From: Xanthomonas sontii | Lineage (GTDB): Bacteria; Pseudomonadota; Gammaproteobacteria; Xanthomonadales; Xanthomonadaceae | NCBI RefSeq assembly: GCF_040529055.1 | Contig: NZ_CP132342.1 | Coordinates: 2,478,001 to 2,542,000, forward strand | Length of the DNA stretch: 64,000 bases | Direction of reading: 5' to 3' | Shown here: positions 43,473 to 52,136 of the stretch, piece by piece | Layout of the letters: each line of letters begins with the position of its first letter | Numbering within the stretch: the stretch's first letter is position 1 | Translations under genes and position numbers: made by a program | The notes under the pieces: model-generated | What the model was told of the DNA's origin: nothing | The model's input: only the letters and a program-made list of their open reading frames with translations | Databases searched by the model: none

Positions 43473-45242
43473 CTACGACAGCGCGCGCTTCTGCGGTTCC
43501 TGTGTGTCCTGCACCGGCGCCTGGTTCGGCAGCGGCGGCAGCGCGGCCAGTTGCCTGGCGCTTTCCGCCGCCGGGATGGTGGCCGCCTGCGCGGCGTCCA
43601 CGTAGGCCACCCGCTTGTCGCCGGCGCTGGGGTCGCCCTGCACCGCGAACACGCGGCCGTTGTCGTTGCGCAGCACGTGATCGACCTGGGTCAGGCCGTC
43701 GCGCCTGGCTGCCAGCAGCAAGTTGCTGGCGACGTTGGCATCGTACGGGGTGAGCTTGCGCTCGATCGCCTGCTGCATCGCCTGTTGCCGCGGGTCGGCG
43801 GCGGCAGCGGCGTGCGGCTCCGGCCCGCTGCCGGTGGCGCGTGTCGGCGCCGTCGGCGACTTCTGCTCTGGCGTTTCGGCCTTGGCGTCGATGCGTTGCA
43901 GATCGCCGCCCGGCGTGCCGCCGGCGCTGTCGGCCACGCGGAACAGGCGCTCGCTCAGGCCGTACTGGGAATTGCCAAGGTTGCGCGCCAGGCCGATCGC
44001 GAAGTCCTGCGGACTTTGCTTGGCGTACTGCGCCGCCTCGTGCGCGGTCATCGGGCTGGCCTGCGCCGCGCGCTGGTACTGCTGACGCAGCGCATCCATC
44101 TGCCGCTCGGAGAAGTGCAGGGTGAGGTCCTGGCCGGCCTTCGCCGGACCCTCGGCACCGGCCTTGCCGGCGAGCACCGAGTTGAGCAGTTGCGCCTGGT
44201 TCTCGTCGACCTTGTCGAACTTGAACTGGTAGCTGCGTTCGTCCACGCGCTCGTTGTTCGCGGCGTCGAACTGGCGGGTCATGGTCATCGGCACGTTGCC
44301 GCCGTACTGCACCTTGCCGACCAGACTGTAGCTGCCGTCGGCATAGGTGGTGCGCACGTTCTCCCCGGTGTTGCGCTGGCCGCCCAGCTCGGCCTTGAAC
44401 GGGCCTACCGCGAGTTGGGCACGGGTTTCCGAACTCATCGTGAGGCTTTCGACCTTCTGTACGTCGCTGACGCCGGGTACGTTGGCGGCGAGCTTGCCGC
44501 TGGCCAGGAAGTCGCGATAGGCGGCTTGCGCCTGCGGCTCGCGCAGGTCGAAGGTGGCGGTGCGCATGGTCGCCTGGCCGAGCGCGTCCTGGCGGCCGAG
44601 CATGGCCTGGGCGATGTCGGTCTTGAATCCGGCCGCCTCCAGCCGCTCCAGCGCCTGGGTCGGGCCGACCGCCACGCGCACGCTGTGCTCGTCCACGCGC
44701 TGCACGGCGTAGCTCATGCCGGCCGCATCGGTGCGCTCGCTGGAGGTGGCCAAGCCGCGAAACGTCGCCTCCATCGAGGTCTTGGCGAAGGCCTGGCCGT
44801 CGAGCTTGACGCTGCCGTCCACCGGGATGGTCTGCGGGTCGAACGGATTCACCTGGGCAGCGGCTTCGGCCTTGGCCTCGCCGGGCAGGCGCACCTCGTA
44901 GCGCCCGCGCTCGCCGACCGCCTGGGTCAGGCTGCCGTCGACGGCCAGGCGCCCGGCCTTGAATGCGCCCTCGATGCGATGGCCCTGGGTGAACTCCATC
45001 TCCACGTTGAACACGGTCTTGCCGTCTTCCTGTTTGCTGCCGGCGCCGACCTTGCCGGTCTGCACCAAGGCGTACTCCACTGGGCCACGCCTGGCTTCGG
45101 TGACCGTACGGCTGTACTCGAGCGAGCCTGCGCCAGCGTTCGGATCCCGCTTGATCGGGCCAGCGGAGTATTGGTTGCCGGAACTGGCGAAGCTCGGGTC
45201 GGTGGCCTGGCCGGGTTGCTGTTCGGTGGGGGACGGGCTCAT
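43473..45242 (-). CDS. Putative type IV secretion effector with XVIPCD tail
   Basis: A 589-aa soluble protein without signal peptide. Residues about 482-575 match the XVIPCD (Xanthomonas VirB-interacting conserved domain): [40 protein letters not shown] and the trailing Q-x-x-x-x-PAAES. This domain binds the VirD4 coupling protein and marks antibacterial effectors (X-Tfes) of the chromosomal T4SS. Residues 30-350 are beta-rich with no motif I recognise; 360-460 is a helical linker. AGGAGG precedes the ATG at 45240-45242. No obvious lipoprotein immunity gene is adjacent, unlike most X-Tfe loci. The T4SS itself is not in the window. Confidence 0.8.
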   Translation of the reverse strand: MSPSPTEQQPGQATDPSFASSGNQYSAGPIKRDPNAGAGSLEYSRTVTEARRGPVEYALVQTGKVGAGSKQEDGKTVFNVEMEFTQGHRIEGAFKAGRLAVDGSLTQAVGERGRYEVRLPGEAKAEAAAQVNPFDPQTIPVDGSVKLDGQAFAKTSMEATFRGLATSSERTDAAGMSYAVQRVDEHSVRVAVGPTQALERLEAAGFKTDIAQAMLGRQDALGQATMRTATFDLREPQAQAAYRDFLASGKLAANVPGVSDVQKVESLTMSSETRAQLAVGPFKAELGGQRNTGENVRTTYADGSYSLVGKVQYGGNVPMTMTRQFDAANNERVDERSYQFKFDKVDENQAQLLNSVLAGKAGAEGPAKAGQDLTLHFSERQMDALRQQYQRAAQASPMTAHEAAQYAKQSPQDFAIGLARNLGNSQYGLSERLFRVADSAGGTPGGDLQRIDAKAETPEQKSPTAPTRATGSGPEPHAAAAADPRQQAMQQAIERKLTPYDANVASNLLLAARRDGLTQVDHVLRNDNGRVFAVQGDPSAGDKRVAYVDAAQAATIPAAESARQLAALPPLPNQAPVQDTQEPQKRALS

Positions 45243-45369
45243 GCGATACCTCCTGGAATGCATGTGGAACGGAACCGTCACGAGTGTAGGGCGCGCGACG
45301 TTGTCGAAACGTTTGCCGCGGCAATCGCGGCGCCTGGGCGGCGTGCATGACCAATGGCACGATCACTAT

Positions 45370-45399
45370 GTTGAACTCGTTACTAGTATCTAGCTCAAC
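45370..45399. promoter_or_regulatory. Likely PadR operator
   Basis: GTTGAACT...AGCTCAAC, 8-base arms with one mismatch around a TACTAGTA core, 14 bases before the PadR ATG. PadR proteins bind such long imperfect dyads to repress their own operon. Confidence 0.5.
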
Positions 45400-45413
45400 C
45401 TAGCGAGGGCGTC

Positions 45414-45779
45414 ATGGTCGAGCCGGATGCACAGCTGAAGAAATTCCAGAAGGAGCTGAGCGCCGGCACCGTGTCGCTGGCCCTGCTGGCGGTCTTGGCC
45501 GCGGCCGAGGCGCCGCTGTACGGCTACCTGATCGCCAAGCGCCTGGAGCAGGTGGGCGAGGGCGTGCTCAGCGGCAAGCAGAGCGCGCTGTACCCGGTAC
45601 TGCGCAACCTTGAGGCGGCGGGGCTGCTGTCCAGCCATGTCGAGCCGTCGGTGGCGGGGCCGCCACGGCGTTACTACCGCATCACCGCGGCGGGTCTTTC
45701 CACGCTGCGGCAATGGGCCGCGGCGTGGCGCGCCACCCGCGATTCCGTCGATTCCGTGCTGAAGGGGATTTCAGAATGA
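45414..45779 (+). CDS. PadR-family transcriptional regulator
   Basis: A 121-aa winged-helix regulator: GTVSLALLAVLAAAEAPLYGYLIAKRLEQ, SALYPVLRNLEAAGLL and RRYYRITAAGLSTL are the PadR helices and wing. It overlaps the next gene by ATGA. PadR genes coupled to a HAAS-domain membrane protein are a recurrent pair in which the membrane protein is thought to modulate or follow the regulator. An imperfect dyad precedes it. Confidence 0.9.
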   Translation: MVEPDAQLKKFQKELSAGTVSLALLAVLAAAEAPLYGYLIAKRLEQVGEGVLSGKQSALYPVLRNLEAAGLLSSHVEPSVAGPPRRYYRITAAGLSTLRQWAAAWRATRDSVDSVLKGISE

Positions 45780-46705
45780 GCAGCGCACACACCGCACCGC
45801 GGCCCTTGCCGACCACCATTCCCGACTACCTGGCGCAACTGCGCGCGGCGCTGGCCGGCGCCGACCCCGCGCTGATCCAGGACGCGCTGTACGACGCGGA
45901 GGAATACCTGCGCTCGGAGCTGGCCGAGCAGCCGGGCAAGAGCGAGGCCGAGGTCATCGCCGGCGTCGCCGGCAGCTACGGCGCGCCGGACGAGGTGGCC
46001 GAGATCTACCGCGATACCGAGGTCACGGTGAGCCGCGCGCTGAAGCCGCCGGCGCCGCCCAGGCGCAAATCGTTGCCCGGCCGCTTCTTCGGCGTGGTCG
46101 CCGACCCGCGCGCCTACGGCAGCCTGTTCTACATGCTGCTGTCGCTGGTTACCGGCATCTTCTACTTCACCTGGCTGGTGACCGGCGTCAGCGTGTCGGC
46201 GGGCTTGCTGATCCTGATCATCGGTGTGCCGCTGCTGGTGCTGTTCTTCGGGTCGGTGCGGCTGCTGTCGCTGGTGGAGGGCCGCGTGGTGGAAGTCCTG
46301 CTGGGCGAGCGCATGCCACGCCGGCCGCTGTACAGCGCCCCCGAACAGCCGTGGCTGCAGCGCATCGGGCAGATGTTCACCGATGCGCGCACCTGGACCA
46401 CGATGCTGTATTTCCTGCTGATGCTGCCGCTGGGGATCGTCTACTTCACGGTATTCGCGGCCTTGCTGAGTACGTCGCTGCTGATGCTGCTGGCGCCTGC
46501 CGCGCTGTTTGCCCCAGATGTCGCGGATCTGACCGTTCATGTCGGTCCGCTGCACTGGATCGGCAGCGAGGCGTGGCTGCCGTTGCTGCTGGCCAGCGTG
46601 CTGGGCGCGGCGCTGTTCTTCGTCACCCTGCACCTGTCGCGCGGCTTCGGCAAGGCGCATGGCCTGCTGGCCAAGCACCTGCTGGTGCGCAGCGAGGCGC
46701 CCTGA
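45776..46705 (+). CDS. HAAS-domain and putative sensor membrane protein
   Basis: A 309-aa protein: residues 12-80 form a HAAS/DUF1700-type cytoplasmic helical domain (DYLAQLRAALAGADPALIQDAL ... IYRD), followed by about five transmembrane helices in the putative-sensor (PF13796-like) arrangement with LPLGIVYFTVFAALLS. It starts inside the padR stop (ATGA). The substrate or signal is unknown. It ends convergent to the PHB depolymerase with a strong hairpin between. Confidence 0.84.
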   Translation: MSSAHTAPRPLPTTIPDYLAQLRAALAGADPALIQDALYDAEEYLRSELAEQPGKSEAEVIAGVAGSYGAPDEVAEIYRDTEVTVSRALKPPAPPRRKSLPGRFFGVVADPRAYGSLFYMLLSLVTGIFYFTWLVTGVSVSAGLLILIIGVPLLVLFFGSVRLLSLVEGRVVEVLLGERMPRRPLYSAPEQPWLQRIGQMFTDARTWTTMLYFLLMLPLGIVYFTVFAALLSTSLLMLLAPAALFAPDVADLTVHVGPLHWIGSEAWLPLLLASVLGAALFFVTLHLSRGFGKAHGLLAKHLLVRSEAP

Positions 46706-46722
46706 TGTCCTGATGCACGATC

Positions 46723-46746
46723 GCCCGCGGCGTGATCGCCGCGGGC
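46723..46746. terminator. Hairpin between convergent genes
   Basis: GCCCGCGGCG-TGAT-CGCCGCGGGC, a perfect 10-base-pair stem with a 4-base loop, 18 bases after the sensor stop and 11 bases from the depolymerase stop. No T-run follows on either strand, so it may act as a bidirectional or Rho-assisted terminator. Confidence 0.5.
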
Positions 46747-46756
46747 AAGATGCCGC

Positions 46757-48067
46757 TCAGCCCGCCTTGCGGCTGCCGCGGCGCTTGAGCGGGGTGACGT
46801 TGCCGGCCGCCGGCGCGCGGCTGGCGCCGGCGTTGGCGGCGATGAAGCTGCGCACCTGCGGATACACGATGTCGCGCCAGCGACGGCCGCTGAAGATGCC
46901 GTAATGGCCGGCGCCTTGCACTTCCAGGTGCTGGCGGCGCGCCGCGGGAATGCCGGTGCACAGGTCCTGCGCGGCGGCGGTCTGGCCCAGGCCGGAGATG
47001 TCGTCCAGTTCGCCTTCGATGCTGAGCAGCGCGGTGTCGCGGATCGCCGCCGGGTCGACGCGTTCGCCGTCGATCACCCATTCGCCGCGCGGCAGCAGGA
47101 ATTCCTGGAACACCACGCGGATGGTGTCCAGGTAGTAGGTGGCCGGCATGTCCAGCACCGCGTTGTACTCGTCGTAGAAACGGCGGTGCGCCTCGGCGTC
47201 CTGCAGGTCGCCCTTGACCAGGTTGGCGTAGAAATCCCAGTGCGACATGAAGTGCCGGCTCGGGTTCATCGCCAGGAAGCCGATGTGCTGCAGGAAGCCC
47301 GGGTAGACGGCGCGGCCGTGGCCGGGGTAGGCCGGCGGCACGGTATGGATGACGTTGTGCTCGAACCAGGACAGCGGATTGCGCGTGGCCAGGTTGTTGA
47401 CCTCGGTGGGGCTGCGGCGCGCGTCGATCGGCCCGCCCATCATCACCAGCGAGCGCGGCGTGGTCTCGCCGCGTCCGGCCATCAGCGACACCGCGGCCAG
47501 CACCGGCACGGTCGGCTGGCACACGCTCATCACGTGCAGCGATTCGGCGCCGATGTGGCGGATGAAGTCCTGCACGTAGCGCACGTAGTCGTCCAGGCCG
47601 AAGTCGCCTTCGGACTGCGGCACCATGCGCGCGTCGATCCAGTCGGTGACGTAGACCTTGTGGTCGCGCAGCAGGGTGCGCACGGTGTCGCGCAGCAGCG
47701 TGGCGTGGTGGCCGGACAGCGGCGCCACCACCAGCACGGCCGGCTGCTTCTTGAGTCCGTCCACGACCTTGGCGTCGTCGCTGAAGCGCTTGAAGCGCAG
47801 CAGGCGGCAGAACGGCTTGCGCAGCACTTCCTGCTCGACGATCGGCAGGGCGTGGCCGTCGACTTCGACATGGTCCAGCGCCCAGGCCGGCTTCTCGTAG
47901 TCCTTGCCCAGGCGGTGCATCAACTCGTTGCTCGCGGCCAGGCGCTCGGCGCCGGGCAGCGTCGACCACATGCTGTTGGGGTCGGAGAAGATCTTGGCGT
48001 TGGCTTCGGCCTGGTGCACCCAGGGGGCGAGCAGGTTACGGGTCAGTTCGTGCCACTGGTAGAGCAT
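46757..48067 (-). CDS. Intracellular polyhydroxybutyrate depolymerase
   Basis: A 436-aa alpha/beta hydrolase of the PhaZ intracellular type. The nucleophile is a cysteine, C183, in VMSVCQPTVP, the same position as in Ralstonia PhaZ1, with LDD and GAGHYGIF for the Asp and His. It breaks down native PHB granules in the cytoplasm; no signal peptide. No phaC synthase is in the window. The C-terminus ends in a basic patch (KRRGSRKAG), possibly for granule or nucleic-acid contact. Confidence 0.9.
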   Translation of the reverse strand: MLYQWHELTRNLLAPWVHQAEANAKIFSDPNSMWSTLPGAERLAASNELMHRLGKDYEKPAWALDHVEVDGHALPIVEQEVLRKPFCRLLRFKRFSDDAKVVDGLKKQPAVLVVAPLSGHHATLLRDTVRTLLRDHKVYVTDWIDARMVPQSEGDFGLDDYVRYVQDFIRHIGAESLHVMSVCQPTVPVLAAVSLMAGRGETTPRSLVMMGGPIDARRSPTEVNNLATRNPLSWFEHNVIHTVPPAYPGHGRAVYPGFLQHIGFLAMNPSRHFMSHWDFYANLVKGDLQDAEAHRRFYDEYNAVLDMPATYYLDTIRVVFQEFLLPRGEWVIDGERVDPAAIRDTALLSIEGELDDISGLGQTAAAQDLCTGIPAARRQHLEVQGAGHYGIFSGRRWRDIVYPQVRSFIAANAGASRAPAAGNVTPLKRRGSRKAG

Positions 48068-48130
48068 GCCGGTGTTTCCATCCTGAGCGTATGCTGCCGT
48101 GCAGCATAACGCATCCGCGCGGTTTGCACC

Positions 48131-48736
48131 TTAATGGGGCACCAGACCAATCGTCTCCAGTGCCGCCGCATCCCCCGCCAGCGCTGGCGCCAGCCAGCAA
48201 TGACTGCCGACCGGGCGCAGCCCGAGCGCACCGAACTGGCGCCGGTACCAGCGCGCCGCGCGGGGCTGGAAGCCGGCGTGGTCGCCGTCGAAGTCGTCTT
48301 CGGCGGCGAAGGTCTCCAGGAACGCCAAGCCGCCGCACAGCTCCACCAGGCCGGGCAGGCCCTGGCGCAGTTCGCGGCTGGGCACGTAGTGCAGCACGTC
48401 CGAACACACCAGCAGGTCCACCGGCACGCACGGCCGCAGCCAGGCGAAATCGCCGAAGCGCGCCGGGTGCAGGTTGCGGTGGCGGCCGTAGCGGGCGACC
48501 GCGTAGTCGCTGCTGTCGAAGCCGAGGTAGTGCAGTTTCGGCCGCAGCTTCAGCAGCGGCGCGCGCCAGGCGCCTTCCCCGCAGCCGATGTCGAGCACGC
48601 TGCGGATCGGCCGTTCCAGGTAGTACTCGGCCTGGGCCACGGCGAGCGCGACCTTGCGCGCCAGGCGCGCGGCATCGCCGATGCCGTCGCGGCGATACCA
48701 GCGTTGGAAGTAGTCGGCGTCGTACTGTTTGTCCAT
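48131..48736 (-). CDS. SAM-dependent methyltransferase
   Basis: A 201-aa class I methyltransferase. Motif I is SVLDIGCGEGAW near residues 44-55, LHYLGFDSS is the acidic motif II region and DLLVCSDVLHYV motif IV. The N-terminus MDKQYDADYFQRWYRR resembles small-molecule methyltransferases. Substrate unknown. It diverges from hemJ with 81 bases between starts and lies 63 bases upstream of the PHB depolymerase start. Confidence 0.85.
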   Translation of the reverse strand: MDKQYDADYFQRWYRRDGIGDAARLARKVALAVAQAEYYLERPIRSVLDIGCGEGAWRAPLLKLRPKLHYLGFDSSDYAVARYGRHRNLHPARFGDFAWLRPCVPVDLLVCSDVLHYVPSRELRQGLPGLVELCGGLAFLETFAAEDDFDGDHAGFQPRAARWYRRQFGALGLRPVGSHCWLAPALAGDAAALETIGLVPH

Positions 48737-48817
48737 GCGGGCGTGTGATCCGTGCGGGCGCCGGACGAATCGGCGAAAATGGCCGCACATCCTACGCCAG
48801 CGACACGGAGCCAGCGC

Positions 48818-49273
48818 ATGCAACTCTACCTGTGGATCAAGTCCCTGCATCTGCTGTTCGTGATCGCATGGATGGCGGCGGTGTTCTACCTGCCGCGTAT
48901 CCTGGTCAACGTCGCCGAGAGCGCGGGCCAGCCGCAGGTGCAGGAGCGCCTGGCGCTGATGGGCCGGCGCCTGTACCGCTTCGGCCACATGATGTTCGGC
49001 TTGGCCCTGCTGCTGGGGCTGACCCTGTGGCTGGGCTACAAGGTGCTGCCGGACTTCCCGACCATGGTCGCGCCTGGCCACAGCGGCTGGCTGCACGCCA
49101 AGCTCGGCCTGGTGGCGCTGATGCTGGCCTATTACATCTTCACCGGCCGCTGGCTCAAGCGCGTCGGCCAGGCCGGCGCGCTGCCGTCCTCGCGCGCGCT
49201 GCGCTTGTTCAACGAGGTGCCGGTGCTGGCGCTGCTGGTGGTGATCTGGCTGGTGCTGGCCAAGCCGTTTTGA
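48818..49273 (+). CDS. hemJ: Protoporphyrinogen oxidase HemJ
   Basis: A 151-aa membrane protein with four helices. SLHLLFVIAWMAAVFYLPRILVN and HSGWLHAKLGLVALMLAYY are the UPF0093/HemJ signatures, with the conserved His and Lys. HemJ oxidises protoporphyrinogen IX in heme synthesis at the inner membrane, replacing HemG or HemY in many proteobacteria. ACGGAG precedes the ATG. The wider CopD-like family is an alternative label. Confidence 0.85.
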   Translation: MQLYLWIKSLHLLFVIAWMAAVFYLPRILVNVAESAGQPQVQERLALMGRRLYRFGHMMFGLALLLGLTLWLGYKVLPDFPTMVAPGHSGWLHAKLGLVALMLAYYIFTGRWLKRVGQAGALPSSRALRLFNEVPVLALLVVIWLVLAKPF

Positions 49274-49274
49274 G

Positions 49275-49312
49275 CGGGGATTGGGGATTGGGGATTGGGG
49301 ATTTGGGATTCG
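49275..49312. repeat. GGGGATT-type tandem repeat after hemJ
   Basis: Units GGGGATTGGGGATTGGGGATTGGGG then ATTTGGGATTCG, plus orientation, directly at the hemJ stop between convergent genes. Confidence 0.8.
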
Positions 49313-49353
49313 AAAGTCCCCGTTTCTGACCCTTTCCGGGTTTGCGCCAGCAG

Positions 49354-50112
49354 CTAGGCGTTGCGGCTGTCGAGTTGCTTCAGTTCGCTGCGGGCCAGGT
49401 CGATCCACTGGCGTTGGTCGCGCTGGTAGTAGCGCGGGGCCAGGCTGGAGCGCTTCAGTACTTCGTTGAACACTTCGCCGGCGCGCTGCGGCTGGCCCGC
49501 GCGCTGCAGCAGTTGCGCGTAGCGCACGCGCGCTTCTTCGCCGGGGTAGTCGTCGGCGAGCGCGGCGTATTCCTCCAGCGCCGCGTCGGTCTGGCCCAGC
49601 GCCTCGGTGGCGCGCGCGTAGAGCAGGTGGCCGTCTTGCGAGCGGAACTGCGGGTTGGCGGCGATCAGCCGGTCCAGCGTGGCTTTCACCGCGGCCGGCT
49701 GGTCCAGGCCGAACTGCGCCTTGGCCAGTCCGAGCAGTAGTCCGGGGTCGTCGCGGTGGATGCCGCGCAAGCCGCTCTCGAACACCTCGGCCGCCTGCGC
49801 GTACTCGCCGTTATCCAGGTGCACCTCGGCCAGTTGCCGGCGGTTGTCCACGGTGTCGGCCAGTTCCAGGCGATTGCCGGCGGTGCGCTTGTCGCGGTTC
49901 GGATCGAGCGTGGCGCCGACCTTGCGCAGGTGGCGGCGCGCGCGCGGATCGTTGCGCCACTCCGGCAGCAGTTCGGCGATCACGTAGATCAGGATCCCCA
50001 GATACGAAAAGATCAGCAGGATGAAGATCCAATACAGCGGGCGGCCGCTGCGCACCACGTGCACGCAGCAGGCCAACTGCAAGGCCAGCGACAGCAGGAC
50101 GATGGGATTCAT
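49354..50112 (-). CDS. TPR-containing membrane protein
   Basis: A 252-aa protein with two N-terminal transmembrane helices (residues 4-21 and 28-48) and then tetratricopeptide-type repeats from about residue 90 to 240 (NRRQLAEVHLDNGEYAQAAEVFE; PGLLLGLAKAQFGLDQPAAVKATLD; YARATEALGQTDAALEEY). A scaffold role at the inner membrane is likely; partners are unknown. AAGGAAG supports the ATG at 50110-50112 over an upstream TTG. It lies 24 bases after accA. Confidence 0.85.
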   Translation of the reverse strand: MNPIVLLSLALQLACCVHVVRSGRPLYWIFILLIFSYLGILIYVIAELLPEWRNDPRARRHLRKVGATLDPNRDKRTAGNRLELADTVDNRRQLAEVHLDNGEYAQAAEVFESGLRGIHRDDPGLLLGLAKAQFGLDQPAAVKATLDRLIAANPQFRSQDGHLLYARATEALGQTDAALEEYAALADDYPGEEARVRYAQLLQRAGQPQRAGEVFNEVLKRSSLAPRYYQRDQRQWIDLARSELKQLDSRNA

Positions 50113-50136
50113 GGACAACGCTTCCTTGTGTCGCGA

Positions 50137-51096
50137 TCAGGCCGCTTCGTACGCCCCGTAGCTGCGCAGGCGCGCGTAGCGCTTCTCCAGCAACTGCTCG
50201 ATCGGCAGCTGTTCCAGGGCGCGCAGTTCGTTGAGCAGGACCGCCTTCAGGCGCTTGGCCATCTGCGTGGGGTTGCGGTGGGCGCCGCCGATCGGTTCGC
50301 GGATCACCTTGTCGACCAGGCCCAGCGCGGACAGGCGCTTGGCGGTCAGGCCGAGCTGTTCGGCGGCGTCCTTGGCCTTGGAGGCGTCCTTCCACAGGAT
50401 CGAGGCGCAGCCTTCCGGCGAGATCACCGAATAGGTGCCGTATTCCAGCATCAGGGTGCGGTCGCCCACGCCGATCGCCAGCGCGCCGCCGGAGCCGCCT
50501 TCGCCGATCACGGTGCAGATCACCGGCACCTTCAGCTCGGCCATCTCCAGCAGGTTGCGTGCGATCGCTTCGCTCTGGCCGCGCTCCTCGGCGCCGATGC
50601 CGGGGTAGGCGCCGGGGGTATCGATGAAGGTCAGCAGCGGCAGCTTGAAGCGCTCGGCCAGCTTCATCAGGCGCAGCGCCTTGCGGTAGCCCTCCGGGCG
50701 CGGCATGCCGAAATTGCGCGCGATCTTGCTCTTGGTGTCGCGGCCCTTCTGGTGGCCGATGATCACCACCGCGCGGCCATCGATGCGGCCCAGGCCGCCG
50801 ACGATGGCCTTGTCGTCCGCGAACGCGCGGTCGCCGGCCAGTTCCTGGAACTCGTCGCAGAACACGTTGATGTAGTCCAGCGTGTACGGGCGCTGCGGAT
50901 GCCGCGCCAGCTGCGAGATCTGCCACGAGGACAGGTCGCGGAAGATCTGCGCGGTGCGCACCCGCAGCTTGTCCTCCAGCGCGCTGACCTCGGCGTCGAC
51001 GTTGACCGCCGGGCCGGTGCTGGCGTTGCGCAGTTCCTGGATCTTGGCTTCCAGATCGGCGATGGGTTGCTCGAAGTCGAGGTAGTTCGGGTTCAT
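50137..51096 (-). CDS. accA: Acetyl-CoA carboxylase carboxyltransferase, alpha subunit
   Basis: A 319-aa AccA, standard length. [36 protein letters not shown] and [21 protein letters not shown] are typical. With AccD it transfers the carboxyl group from biotin to acetyl-CoA, the first step of fatty-acid synthesis, in the cytoplasm. In this organism it is separated from dnaE, its usual neighbour, by an inserted lipoprotein gene. Confidence 0.97.
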   Translation of the reverse strand: MNPNYLDFEQPIADLEAKIQELRNASTGPAVNVDAEVSALEDKLRVRTAQIFRDLSSWQISQLARHPQRPYTLDYINVFCDEFQELAGDRAFADDKAIVGGLGRIDGRAVVIIGHQKGRDTKSKIARNFGMPRPEGYRKALRLMKLAERFKLPLLTFIDTPGAYPGIGAEERGQSEAIARNLLEMAELKVPVICTVIGEGGSGGALAIGVGDRTLMLEYGTYSVISPEGCASILWKDASKAKDAAEQLGLTAKRLSALGLVDKVIREPIGGAHRNPTQMAKRLKAVLLNELRALEQLPIEQLLEKRYARLRSYGAYEAA

Positions 51097-51211
51097 TGGA
51101 AGCCGTCGGATGGATCAAAGGTGGGGAAGCTTAGCCGAATGTACGGCAACTGCCCGTACGCTCCGGTGTGGAAAGGCCGGCGGGGCGCGGCTGGCCGGGG
51201 GCGGCGGCGGC

Positions 51212-52081
51212 TCAGGGAACGACCAGCGCACTGCGCCCGGTCAGCTCGCCGAAGGCGTGCACGAAGGTGTTGCATGCCTCGTTGGCCGAGGGCGGCAGCG
51301 AGGCGCCCAGCGTCGCGGTGGCGGTGGTGAACGCCATCTGCGCCTGGAAGGCTTCCTTGCGCAGGGCACGCTGCGCGTCGGCGCTGGTCGCGCGCAGGTG
51401 GCGCGCGTAGAGCGCGCGCAGCGGGCCGGCATGGGCCTCGTAGGCCGGGTCCAGCGGCGGCAACGTCGCCGGGGCCTTCTCCAGCGCGAAGCGCGGCGTC
51501 ACGTAACGGCCCGGCCGCGCGCGCTCGAACGCGCCGGGCTGGCCCATGCCGGTCTCGACGTAGGCGATGAAGTCCGGCGCAGTGAAGATCTTGCTGGAGA
51601 TCTTGCCGCCGCTGGCATCGACATGCGCGACGACCTGCTCGTCCGGGAACGGCTCGCGCACGCCGAAGGTCCAGTCCTTGTCGATGAACAGGTCGTGGGT
51701 CTGTTTGAAGGGGCCTTCGAAGGTGACGCCGTTCAGTTCGATCCGCGCGTTGATCGAACCGAAGTTCTTCGCCTTGTCCGGGCTGGTGAGGTAGATCGCG
51801 TTCGCGGTCACGTACTCGCTCAGGGTCGGATTGATCAGCCCGCCCCTGGTATCGGCGTAGACGATGAAGCGCACATCGCCCAGGCGTTCGCTGCGCAGGT
51901 GGTGCTCGCCGGCCGCCAACGTCACCGGCTGCGCCTGTTGCGCCGGCACCTGCAGGGTCTTGCCGTCGAGCGTGATCGACAGCGGCGCGGCGGTGGGGTT
52001 GTCGATCTGGAAGTCGACCTTGGACGAGGAGCACGCCGCCAGCGCGAGCGCGGCAGCGAACGGGAACAGCACGGTCTTCAT
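51212..52081 (-). CDS. Hypothetical lipoprotein
   Basis: A 289-aa protein with a lipoprotein signal peptide; the lipobox is LAAC at residues 14-17 (FPFAAALALAACSSSK). The early segment KVDFQIDNPTAAPLSITLDGKTL reads as a beta sandwich. The rest has no family I recognise. It is inserted between dnaE and accA on the same strand, 55 bases from dnaE. Periplasmic location, with Ser at +2 favouring the outer membrane. Confidence 0.8.
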   Translation of the reverse strand: MKTVLFPFAAALALAACSSSKVDFQIDNPTAAPLSITLDGKTLQVPAQQAQPVTLAAGEHHLRSERLGDVRFIVYADTRGGLINPTLSEYVTANAIYLTSPDKAKNFGSINARIELNGVTFEGPFKQTHDLFIDKDWTFGVREPFPDEQVVAHVDASGGKISSKIFTAPDFIAYVETGMGQPGAFERARPGRYVTPRFALEKAPATLPPLDPAYEAHAGPLRALYARHLRATSADAQRALRKEAFQAQMAFTTATATLGASLPPSANEACNTFVHAFGELTGRSALVVP

Positions 52082-52136
52082 CGCGGCCTCCTTCCTTCGG
52101 TCATGCGCAACGGGCGCGCCGCGCTGCGCGCCAGGC

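Noticed and set aside
42451..45366. A 971-residue minus-strand open frame covering the cyclophilin and effector genes
   Set aside because: Its first two thirds are an out-of-frame reading of the effector gene; the real cyclophilin starts at 43371 with its own signal peptide.
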